Below are positions 51,072 through 58,822 of a DNA stretch of 64,000 nt, piece after piece. The notes under the pieces are model-generated. The model searched no databases. It was not told where the DNA came from and saw nothing but the letters and a program-made list of their open reading frames with translations. The stretch comes from JBJMLO01 sp045805265 (GTDB taxonomy: Bacteria; Actinomycetota; UBA4738; JACQTL01), in assembly GCA_045805265.1 (NCBI GenBank), contig JBJMLO010000008.1, positions 186,001 through 250,000 on the forward strand. The letters run 5' to 3'. Both the position numbers and the translations under genes were made by a program. Numbering within the stretch: position 1 is the stretch's first letter; each line of letters opens with the position of its first letter.

Positions 51072-53048
51072 GTGCGACGGGCCGGCGTCCTCGCGCTGAT
51101 CGTCGGCGCGCTGGTGGCGCTGTCGGCGTGGCCGGCGTCGGCGCACGCCCTCGTGCGTTCCTCCGACCCGGCCGACGGCGAGGTGCTGCAGGAATCGCCC
51201 CCCCGTGTCGTGATCGAGTTCACCGAGCGCCCGGACGTGGGGCTCACGGTGCTGCACGTCCTGAACAGCGCGGGCTCGCCGGTCGAGCGGGGGAAGCCCC
51301 AGGCGGTCCCGGGACAGTCGAAGTCCGTCCAGGTCGCGGTGCCGTCGTTGCCCAAGGGGGTGTACACGGTGACCTGGCGGACGGTCTCCCGCGACGACGG
51401 GCACGTCACCGCGGGGTCCTTCTCGTTCGGGATCGGAGTGAAACCGACCGCCGGCGCGGGCCGCGGGATCACGGTACCCACGACGCCCTCCCCCACCCCG
51501 GTGGGCGTGATCGGTCGCGCCCTCTTCTACTGGGGGCTGGCGCTCCTGGTGGGGGCCGCGGTCGCAGGCTGCCTGGTCCGGCGGGGCTGGCCACGGGGGA
51601 TGCAGGCCCTGCTGGTCGGCGCGTGGTTCCTGGCGGAGATCGGGCTGGTGCTGATGGTGCTGGCAGAGCGCTCGGCCATCGGTGTCTCGCTGGGAACCCT
51701 GCTGTCCTCCGACGCCGGGCACCAGTACCTGGACCGGGGCGTGGCAGTGTTGATCACCGGCGGCGCCGTCGGCTTCGCGGTGTTCCGGCCGCAGTGGACG
51801 TCGCTGCCGCCGGTGGGCATCGCGGCGGCGGCCTCGATGCTGGTCCACGCCCTCGGCGGACACGCGGAGGCGTCGTCGCCCACCTGGTTCAACGTCGGGA
51901 CGCAATGGTTCCACATGCTCGGCGCGGGCGTGTGGGTGGGGGGCCTGGGCTGGCTGCTGCTGAGCTTGCGCAGCGTCTCCGACGAGGACCGCCCCCGGTT
52001 GGTCCGGCGGTTCAGCACCTTGGCCGGGATCGGCCTCGGTGTGGTCGCCGTCACCGGGCTGTTCCGGGCGCTCGACGAGGTGGGCGGGTTCGCCAAGTGG
52101 GGACGGCTGTTCTCCACGAGCTTCGGCTGGGCGCTGGTGGTCAAGGTCGCCATCGTGGCCGTGCTGATCGCGCTGGGCGCGCGGAACCGCTACGTGAACG
52201 TCAGGGGCGTCGCGTCGGGGACGCGGCCGCCGTCCACCCTGCGCCGGACCGTGGTGGCCGAGGTCATGGTCGCCGCTGGCGTCTTCGCCGCGACCGGCGT
52301 GCTCAGCGAGCTCACCCCGGCGGCGACCCTAAGCGTCGCGCAGCAGCCCCCGCGGGCGGCCCGGCCCCTGGTGGTAACCGGGAACGACTTCGCCACGTCC
52401 GTGCGCGTCCGGCTGGCCGTCACGCCGGGGACGGTGGGGCCGAACCGGTTCGAGGCTCATGTGGCCGACTACGACACCGGCCGGCCGGTCCACGCGACCA
52501 AGGTCAAGCTGGAGTTCTCGCTGCCGGGGAACCCCGACGTGGGCACGCCGGAGCTCGACCTGAAGGGCGGGCAGGGCGGGGTGTGGAGCGGGAGCGGCAC
52601 GGTGCTGTCGATGTTCGGCCGGTGGGCGGTCGACGTCGTCGTGCAGGAGCCGACCGGGGGCGTCGACGTGCCCCTCCGCCTGGAGCCGCGGCTTCCGAAG
52701 GAGAACCTCACGACGCAGCCCGGGCAGGCAGGCCAGCCCACGGTGTTCACGATCGCGCTGCCGGGATCGTCCCAGCTGCAGACCTACATCGACCCGGGCA
52801 AGGCCGGCACGAACAGCGTCCACTTCACGTTCTTCGGGCCGTCGGGCAACGAGCTGCCGGTCGGCTCGGCGACCGCGTCGGCCCTCGCGCCGGACGGATC
52901 GACCGAGCCGCTGAAGCTCGACCGCTTCAGCGCGGGCCACTTCGTGGCCAACACCAAGCTCGACGCAGGGAAATGGCTGTTCCTGATCGACGCGACCGCG
53001 CGGTCCGGGACCGCCCTGTCCGGATACTTCCGCCAGGACATCGGATGA
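51072..53048 (+). CDS. CopC-CopD fusion, copper resistance/uptake protein
   Basis: 658 residues. Signal peptide, then CopC: mature HALVRSSDPADGEVL (N-terminal His, the copper brace) and SRDDGHVTAGSFSF. A Thr/Pro linker leads into the CopD membrane part with about eight helices (SMLVHALGGHAEA, NVGTQWFHMLGAGVWVGGLGWLLL) with the conserved His, and a long C-terminal outer domain of beta type. Delivers or imports copper across the membrane. GTG start eight bases after the previous stop. The next gene starts with an in-frame ATG inside or just after its end. Confidence 0.9.
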   Translation: MRRAGVLALIVGALVALSAWPASAHALVRSSDPADGEVLQESPPRVVIEFTERPDVGLTVLHVLNSAGSPVERGKPQAVPGQSKSVQVAVPSLPKGVYTVTWRTVSRDDGHVTAGSFSFGIGVKPTAGAGRGITVPTTPSPTPVGVIGRALFYWGLALLVGAAVAGCLVRRGWPRGMQALLVGAWFLAEIGLVLMVLAERSAIGVSLGTLLSSDAGHQYLDRGVAVLITGGAVGFAVFRPQWTSLPPVGIAAAASMLVHALGGHAEASSPTWFNVGTQWFHMLGAGVWVGGLGWLLLSLRSVSDEDRPRLVRRFSTLAGIGLGVVAVTGLFRALDEVGGFAKWGRLFSTSFGWALVVKVAIVAVLIALGARNRYVNVRGVASGTRPPSTLRRTVVAEVMVAAGVFAATGVLSELTPAATLSVAQQPPRAARPLVVTGNDFATSVRVRLAVTPGTVGPNRFEAHVADYDTGRPVHATKVKLEFSLPGNPDVGTPELDLKGGQGGVWSGSGTVLSMFGRWAVDVVVQEPTGGVDVPLRLEPRLPKENLTTQPGQAGQPTVFTIALPGSSQLQTYIDPGKAGTNSVHFTFFGPSGNELPVGSATASALAPDGSTEPLKLDRFSAGHFVANTKLDAGKWLFLIDATARSGTALSGYFRQDIG

Positions 53049-53059
53049 GGAGATCGACC

Positions 53060-53506
53060 ATGGGACGAAATCGAACGGCCGGCCCGCGCGCGCTGCTGGT
53101 GGTCGGTGTGGCGTCGCTCGCCCTCACGGCCGCCGCCTGTACCGGAGGAGGAGGGGACGGCAGCGCCAGCACCCCGCCGAGCTCCCGGCCGAGCAGCCCG
53201 GCGCAGGTCAAGATCGAGACCCCCACCAACGGCGAGACGTTCAAGGCGGGGGCGACGATCCCCGTGAAGGTACGGCTGAGCGGGGCGAGGATCGTCCGGC
53301 AGACAACGAAGCACATCACGCCCACGACCGGCCACCTGCACCTGTACGTGGACAACGCCCTAGTGAGCATGAACTACCAGACGACCAACATGTTGAAGGG
53401 AGTGAAGCCGGGGATGCACATCATGAAGGTGGAGTTCGTCGCGGCGGACCACCTCCCGTTCGAGCCGCGGGTCATCACCGCCGTGACCTTCGAGGTGACG
53501 AAGTGA
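53060..53506 (+). CDS. Lipoprotein with a conserved His-containing outer domain
   Basis: 148 residues. Lipobox TAAAC follows a hydrophobic leader; the Ser/Pro-rich spacer then leads to the domain ETPTNGETFKAGATIPVKV ... TGHLHLYVDNALVSM ... VEFVAADHLPFEPRV. It is a clear paralogue of the C-terminal domain of the protein at 56359, sharing TGH-H, LV-M and DH-PF-PRV blocks. The ATG at 53060 has GAGGAG eight bases upstream; the in-frame ATG at 53045 is the alternative. Function unknown, likely extracytoplasmic metal or ligand binding. Confidence 0.78.
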   Translation: MGRNRTAGPRALLVVGVASLALTAAACTGGGGDGSASTPPSSRPSSPAQVKIETPTNGETFKAGATIPVKVRLSGARIVRQTTKHITPTTGHLHLYVDNALVSMNYQTTNMLKGVKPGMHIMKVEFVAADHLPFEPRVITAVTFEVTK

Positions 53507-54156
53507 CGGCCCGGTCGGCGGTCCTGGCGCCGCCTCCGGCCCGATCCGTACCCGCGGAGGCGCTGGCGTGGGTCGCGGTGCCGGTCGGGGTTGCGCTGCT
53601 GATGGCGCGGATCTGGCTGCTCCGGAACGGCGGGACGGCGGCGCCGGGCATGCTCGCCACCTTCGGGGCGCTCGCCGCGCTGTCGCTGGCGTCTCCGCAG
53701 ACCCAGGCACGGGCGCCGCTGGGGACGCCACCGCCATCGCCACCGCCGGCGTCGACGCCGAGGGGCACCGCGCTCCCCCGGTGGGCGGCGCTGGCCGCCG
53801 GGTTCGGTGCGGTGGGCATCGCGGCGGTCGCCAGCACGCTCGCCGGCCCCGCCCTGCCGGCCAGGGCCACCATCGGCGCCCTGGGCTTCGTCGTCGTGGG
53901 GGCCGTGGCCGAGGAGGCCTTCTTCCGCCGGCTGGTGTACGGGCGGCTGCTCCGATGGGGCGGGGGCGGGGCCGTGGCCGTCCTGGGGTCCGCCGTGGCC
54001 TTCGGCGTGCTGCACCTGCCGCTGCACGGCACCGCCTCCTTCCCGGTCGACCTCGGCGCCGGGGTGGTGCTGTCCTGGCAGCGGTGGGCGTCCGGGAGCT
54101 GGGGCGTCCCGGCGGCCACCCACGCGTTCGCCAACGTCCTGGCGGTGATCCGGTGA
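53503..54156 (+). CDS. CPBP-family intramembrane metalloprotease
   Basis: 217 residues with about six membrane helices. EEAFFRR (the paired Glu and Arg of motif 1), HLPLHG (motif 2 His) and ATHAFANVL (motif 3 His and Asn) are the CPBP/Abi signature. Members cleave membrane-bound substrates or act in prenyl-protein-like processing. The GTG start overlaps the previous stop by GTGA, and its own stop overlaps the next gene, so it sits inside the operon. Substrate unknown. Confidence 0.86.
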   Translation: MTARSAVLAPPPARSVPAEALAWVAVPVGVALLMARIWLLRNGGTAAPGMLATFGALAALSLASPQTQARAPLGTPPPSPPPASTPRGTALPRWAALAAGFGAVGIAAVASTLAGPALPARATIGALGFVVVGAVAEEAFFRRLVYGRLLRWGGGGAVAVLGSAVAFGVLHLPLHGTASFPVDLGAGVVLSWQRWASGSWGVPAATHAFANVLAVIR

Positions 54157-55415
54157 GGCCCCGGGCGGCGGCGCCGGCGCTGGCCGCGCTCCTCGTCGCC
54201 ACCCTGGGCGTGGCCTGCGGCACCGGCGCCCGCGCCGGGGGCTCGATCGACGTCGGCGCGGTCTACCCCCTGACCGGTCCCGACCGGGCCGGCGGCCGGG
54301 ACGAGCTGCGCGGCGTGCGCCTCGCCGCCGACATCGTGAACGCCGAGGGCGGAGTGCGCGGGCGGCAGATCCATCTGGAGCCCGTCGACACGCCGGGAAC
54401 CGACGCCGTGCCGGGCGCCGTGCAGCGGCTCCGGGCTCGGGGCGTGCAGTTCCTCCTCGGTAGCAACGGGAGCGAGATCTCCGCCGCGGCCGGGGCCCGG
54501 GCGTTCGACAACGGCATGATGTTCTGGGAGACGGGCGCGGTCGGGGAGATGGTCGGCGACGGACGCGGCCGGCTCGCATTCCGCGTGTCGCCGAGCGGCC
54601 TGGTCCTCGGCAGCTCCGGGATCTCGTTCATCGCCGACCAGATGGCCCCCCGCCTGCACCGGGACCCCGGCTCGCTGCGGTTCGCGGTGGTGAACGTGAA
54701 CGACAACTACGGGGGCACCGTGGCCCAGGGGGCGCTCCAGGAGATCGCCAGGCGCCACCTCCGGCTCGTGGGGCGGTTCCGGTACCCGGTGTCCGGCCCG
54801 GACGCCGCGGCCCTCGTGCGTCGCATCGCGGCCGTCCACCCGGACGTGCTGTTCGTGGCCTCCTACATCCCGGACGGCGTCGCGCTGAACCGCGAGCTGG
54901 CCCGGCGGCACGTGCCGCTGGTCGCGAACATCGGCACCTCGTCGAGCTATTGCATGCCCGAGTTCGGCGAACGGCTCGGCTCGGTCGCGGTCGGCTCGTT
55001 CGCCACCGACAAACCCGACGGCGACTCGCTCAACCAGCAGGGCCTCACGCCGGGGGGCCGGGCGCTGCTCCGCCGCGCGTCGGCCGGGTATCGCGCCCGG
55101 TACCACGGCGACATGGACGCGCCGGCCCTAGCCGGGTTCTCGGCGGCGTGGGCGCTCTTCCACGACGTGATGCCGCGCGCGCCGTCCCTCACCGCGGAGT
55201 CGGTCGCCGGGGCGGCCCGGGCGGTCCGGATGCCCATGGGGAGCCTGCCGAACGGGAGCGGCCTGGACCTCTCGGGGCCGGGGACCGCCCAGCCCGGGTC
55301 GAACCTCCGGGCGCTGAGCGTGATCTGGGAGTGGGTCGGCGTGCGGCACCGGGCGGTGGTGTGGCCGCCGAGGTACGCGACGACGTCCATCCAGGCCCTG
55401 CCGCTGGAGCCCTGA
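54153..55415 (+). CDS. Branched-chain amino acid/amide-type ABC substrate-binding lipoprotein
   Basis: 420 residues. A lipobox (GVAC) follows the leader, then a periplasmic binding protein of the LivK/Peripla_BP_6 type: IDVGAVYPLTGPDRAGGRDELRGVRLAADIVN, FLLGSNGSEIS, FAVVNVNDNYGGTVAQGAL, and HPDVLFVASYIPDGVAL. No ABC permease or ATPase is near, so it is an orphan that may act as a sensor or with a distant transporter. GTG start overlapping the CPBP stop. Confidence 0.85.
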   Translation: MRPRAAAPALAALLVATLGVACGTGARAGGSIDVGAVYPLTGPDRAGGRDELRGVRLAADIVNAEGGVRGRQIHLEPVDTPGTDAVPGAVQRLRARGVQFLLGSNGSEISAAAGARAFDNGMMFWETGAVGEMVGDGRGRLAFRVSPSGLVLGSSGISFIADQMAPRLHRDPGSLRFAVVNVNDNYGGTVAQGALQEIARRHLRLVGRFRYPVSGPDAAALVRRIAAVHPDVLFVASYIPDGVALNRELARRHVPLVANIGTSSSYCMPEFGERLGSVAVGSFATDKPDGDSLNQQGLTPGGRALLRRASAGYRARYHGDMDAPALAGFSAAWALFHDVMPRAPSLTAESVAGAARAVRMPMGSLPNGSGLDLSGPGTAQPGSNLRALSVIWEWVGVRHRAVVWPPRYATTSIQALPLEP

Positions 55416-56356
55416 TGAGGCATTCGGGAACCGGGGCGGCCCCGGTGCCGGCCCCGCCCCAACGGTCGCGAAGGGCGGTGGCGGCGGCCGGGGCGCTGGC
55501 CGTCGCGGCCTACGTGGGTGGTGCCTGGCTCTCGGGGGTGCAGAGCCCGATGGCGAGGCGTCCCATCCTCGACGTGAGCGGTCCTCCCCCGCCGTACCGG
55601 TGGGTGAGCCCCCCGCCGTCGCTGGCCCGGGGCAACCAGCGCCCCGACGCCGGCGACTTCTCCATCGCCTTCACGAAGGGGAAGCTCGAGGCCGGCGTGT
55701 TCAGCACGAACGACCAGCAGGCCACGGTGGTGATGTCCCTCGGCGCGATCCAGCCGAAGGGCTCGGCGAGCTCGGTGCACCTGACCGTCCAGCCGGTCGA
55801 CCCGGCGTCGGTGGGGGCCGCGCCGAGCGGATTCTCGATCCTCGGGAACCTCTACCGCGTGCAGGCGGCGTACGAGCCGGGCGGCGAGCCCGTGACGCGA
55901 TTCACGAAGCACCCCCTGGTGGTGCTCGTGTACCCGCCGCTGGTCACGCGGGGGCTGGCTCGAACGGTGATGTTCTCGCCCGACGGGAGGACATGGACCC
56001 TGGTGAAGACCACGGACGACCCCTCCACGTTCCAGGCCAGCTCGACCGTGTCGCGGCTGAACGGGTACTTCGGCGTGGTGGCCCGGGGCGCGGTCGCCTC
56101 CTCCACGCCCACGGGGGCGCCCGCCTCCGGCTCCGGCGGAGGGTCGGCCCTGCCGTGGATCATCATCGGCGCGGCGCTGGTGATCGCCGCGGGGATGGGC
56201 ATCGCCGAGCTGCGCGCCAGGGCCCACGAGCGGGAGTACGCCTCGTACCAGGGGGCCTCGCGCACCTGGACGAAGCGGGGGGGTGACGGCGGCGGGCAGC
56301 CCGGATCGCGCTCGTCGCGGCGTCGCCGGCCGCCCCCGAAGCGCCGGCGACGGTAG
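55415..56356 (+). CDS. Membrane-anchored hypothetical protein
   Basis: 313 residues. One N-terminal hydrophobic segment (AVAAAGALAVAAYVGGAW), an outer beta domain (GDFSIAFTKGKLEAGVFS ... TVMFSPDGRTWTLVKTT), and a C-terminal membrane helix (ALPWIIIGAALVIAAGMGIAE) with an Arg-rich tail. No recognised family. It starts within the previous stop (TGATG) and ends two bases before the next gene, so it belongs to the operon. Confidence 0.72.
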   Translation: MRHSGTGAAPVPAPPQRSRRAVAAAGALAVAAYVGGAWLSGVQSPMARRPILDVSGPPPPYRWVSPPPSLARGNQRPDAGDFSIAFTKGKLEAGVFSTNDQQATVVMSLGAIQPKGSASSVHLTVQPVDPASVGAAPSGFSILGNLYRVQAAYEPGGEPVTRFTKHPLVVLVYPPLVTRGLARTVMFSPDGRTWTLVKTTDDPSTFQASSTVSRLNGYFGVVARGAVASSTPTGAPASGSGGGSALPWIIIGAALVIAAGMGIAELRARAHEREYASYQGASRTWTKRGGDGGGQPGSRSSRRRRPPPKRRRR

Positions 56357-56358
56357 CG

Positions 56359-56910
56359 GTGCCTCCGATCCTCGCGGACGGGGCCGGCAGCCCGGTCGAC
56401 CAGGGAGTGGCCACGTGGCTGATGGTGGGCGCCGTCTTCCTGGGGTGGATCGGCATCGCCCGGCTGCGCGGCCGGGCCTTCCGGGGGATGCCACGATGGC
56501 TCGGGTGGGTCAGCACCGGGCTGGGGGTGACGGCGCTGGTCCTCGCGGTGGTCCTGCCGCCGATCATCCGTCCGAACGCCCCAGCCACCCGGCCGGCGTC
56601 GAAGGCGACGGTCGCCATCGCGGAGCCCCGGCCGGGTCAGGTGTTCCACGGCGACCCGGCGCCCGTCCCGGTCCGGATCGTGCTCACCGGGGGCCGGATC
56701 GTGCCGTTCACGTCGACCAGGCTCCTGCCGGATACGGGCCACATCCACGTGTTCCTGGACGGGGACCTGGTGGCGATGACGACGACGCTCCGGCGGACGA
56801 TCGACGTGCCGCCCGGCCACCACACGCTGACGGCGGAGTTCGTGGCGGTCGACCACGTGCCGTTCGACCCCCGGGTACGCACGTCGGTCCGGTTCGACGT
56901 CGAGGGGTGA
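56359..56910 (+). CDS. Two-helix membrane protein with the paralogous His-containing domain
   Basis: 183 residues. Two N-terminal membrane helices (ATWLMVGAVFLGWIGIA and VSTGLGVTALVLAVVLPP) are followed by a domain with VAIAEPRPGQVFHGDPAPVPV ... TGHIHVFLDGDLVAM ... AEFVAVDHVPFDPRV, paralogous to the lipoprotein at 53060. GTG start three bases after the previous stop. Last gene of the operon, converging on the tandem phosphatases. Confidence 0.75.
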   Translation: MPPILADGAGSPVDQGVATWLMVGAVFLGWIGIARLRGRAFRGMPRWLGWVSTGLGVTALVLAVVLPPIIRPNAPATRPASKATVAIAEPRPGQVFHGDPAPVPVRIVLTGGRIVPFTSTRLLPDTGHIHVFLDGDLVAMTTTLRRTIDVPPGHHTLTAEFVAVDHVPFDPRVRTSVRFDVEG

Positions 56911-56959
56911 CGACTTCCCACCGGGCCCCCGACAGGGGAACCGGTTCCGGGCGGTCGGC

Positions 56960-58708
56960 TCAGCAGGACAGGTTCGGCAGCAGGGAACCCGCGAACACCG
57001 CGTCGAAGGCCTTCGCGGACCCGTTGTGGAACGTCCCCGGCTTGGCCACCTGGGACGCGGTGAGGCCGGCCACGAAGTTCGACACGTTGGTCAGCTTCGT
57101 GCCGTTGTCCGCCATCTCCGCCGGGCTCAGCTGGAGCCAGATGGGCCGGATGGTCTGCACCAGCTTCCGGCTGTCGCTGTCCGCGTCGAACCGCCCCTCG
57201 ACCAGCGACTGCAGCCGCGATTCCAGCAGGGGGGACCCGCCGGTCCGCGAGTGCGACGCCGTGTGGCCGTGGTCGGCGGTCACGCACAGGACCCACTGGT
57301 TGGGCAGGCGCTTGTTCAGGTAGTCCACCAGGACCTGCAGGAACCGGTCCTGCAGCTTGACCGTGTCGCCCATCTCCGCGCTGTCCGCGAAGTACTCGTG
57401 CCCGATCTCGTCGATGATCTTGTAGTTGAGGAACAGCAGGTCGGGCTCGGGGTGGTGGCCCAGGTTCTCGTGCTCGATCACGGCCTTGATGGCGTTCGTC
57501 TGGTACGGGATCCGGGCCGGCGTGTGGAACCCGCCCTCGGCCGCCGCGATGGAGTGTCCCCGCCACGTGCCGTCCTTGCGACCGTCGGCCAGGTCGGCCC
57601 ACCCCCAGTAGCTCTTCAGCGGCGGGAGGCTGTTCACGTAGGAGGGGAACCGGTAGTAGTTCGCCAGCCTGGCGGGCAGCTCCCACTTCGGCGCGGCCGA
57701 CCCGGTCGTGTTGGCCCGGAGCACCGCGACGTGCCTGCGGCCTCCGGGGAGCGCCGCCCCCTGCCCCACCATGCCGAGGTGCCAGGGCAGCGTCCCGAAC
57801 ATCGCCGTGACCGCGTTGGAGCCCTTCGCCTTCGCGTACTGGTCGGCGAGCGTGGGGACCTTGATGACCCCAGGCCCCCTCGACCACGGGTCGCCGAGAT
57901 GCCCGTCCGCGAACCGGATGATGTTGTCGACGACCCCGTGCGTCCGGGGGAAGGCCCCGGTGCCGATGGTCACGTGGACGGGCGCGGTGTTCGACGGGTT
58001 CGACCCCACCGCCGCGTTCTCGTACCAGGTGCCCTTCGGGATGAGGCCCTTCAGGTGCGGCGACGACCCCGAGTGGAGGTTCAGCACGTACCGGCCGCCC
58101 GCGTCCCACACGAGCACCACCACGAGCTTCGGCTTCGGGTGGCTGTCCCTGATCGCCTCGTCCATGGGATGCCCGTCGTGGGCGGAGAACGGGAACTTGA
58201 CGAGCTTCGCGATGGTCGGGGCGATGTCGGAGCTGTTGACCTGCCTGCTCACCTTGCCCCTGGCGCGGATGAAGCCCGGCCCGTACCACAGCATGGGAAC
58301 GTCCTGGGTGTACGCCCAGGGCGTGGAGTGGCTGATCGCGCCGCTCACGTAGTTCCAGCCGTGCGGCACGATGATGAGCTGGCCGGACCGATGGGGGTCC
58401 CATCCCCGCCGCATGCGGGCCTGCACGTCGAGCGGCAGGGCGCACGCCGCCCCGGGCCCCGATCCCCGGCTGAAGGCGAGGGTGTCGCCGGTGGGAGCCG
58501 AACCCATGCGCCTCGCCCCCAGCAGGACCTGGTTCATCCACAGGCTGGCCGGGACCGCGGCCGCACCCGCCAGGAACTCGCGCCGGCTGAGCGCGAGCCG
58601 TCGCAGGGCCTCGTCGGCCCGCGCGCCGGCCTGTGCGGCCGCCATGTCGGCGTCGCCGGAGGGCGTGAAGTCAGGTTCGGTGTCGCGATCCGGGTCGTGT
58701 TGGGTCAT
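56960..58708 (-). CDS. Tat-exported alkaline phosphatase/phosphodiesterase-superfamily protein (copy 2)
   Basis: 582 residues. A twin-arginine signal (LSRREFLAGAAAVPASLW) directs folded export. The alkaline-phosphatase-superfamily core has VVVLVWDAGGRY (metal Asp), SNTAPVHVTIGTG (nucleophile Thr region), NYKIIDEIGHEYFADS (Asp, His) and VTADHGHTAS (Asp, His). The substrate may be a nucleotide, phosphodiester or phosphonate. It is a tandem paralogue of the gene at 58823 and shares a similar leader and ribosome site, so both copies may be separately expressed. Confidence 0.88.
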   Translation of the reverse strand: MTQHDPDRDTEPDFTPSGDADMAAAQAGARADEALRRLALSRREFLAGAAAVPASLWMNQVLLGARRMGSAPTGDTLAFSRGSGPGAACALPLDVQARMRRGWDPHRSGQLIIVPHGWNYVSGAISHSTPWAYTQDVPMLWYGPGFIRARGKVSRQVNSSDIAPTIAKLVKFPFSAHDGHPMDEAIRDSHPKPKLVVVLVWDAGGRYVLNLHSGSSPHLKGLIPKGTWYENAAVGSNPSNTAPVHVTIGTGAFPRTHGVVDNIIRFADGHLGDPWSRGPGVIKVPTLADQYAKAKGSNAVTAMFGTLPWHLGMVGQGAALPGGRRHVAVLRANTTGSAAPKWELPARLANYYRFPSYVNSLPPLKSYWGWADLADGRKDGTWRGHSIAAAEGGFHTPARIPYQTNAIKAVIEHENLGHHPEPDLLFLNYKIIDEIGHEYFADSAEMGDTVKLQDRFLQVLVDYLNKRLPNQWVLCVTADHGHTASHSRTGGSPLLESRLQSLVEGRFDADSDSRKLVQTIRPIWLQLSPAEMADNGTKLTNVSNFVAGLTASQVAKPGTFHNGSAKAFDAVFAGSLLPNLSC

Positions 58709-58822
58709 CTCGGGCGCTCCCAGGTCGGTCGTGGACGATTCAGGACGCTATCACGGGGGCCCTCGCTTCGACGCGGGTCATCTTTTCCCCCGCTTCGCCG
58801 GCGCCTGCCGCCGCGGACGCCG

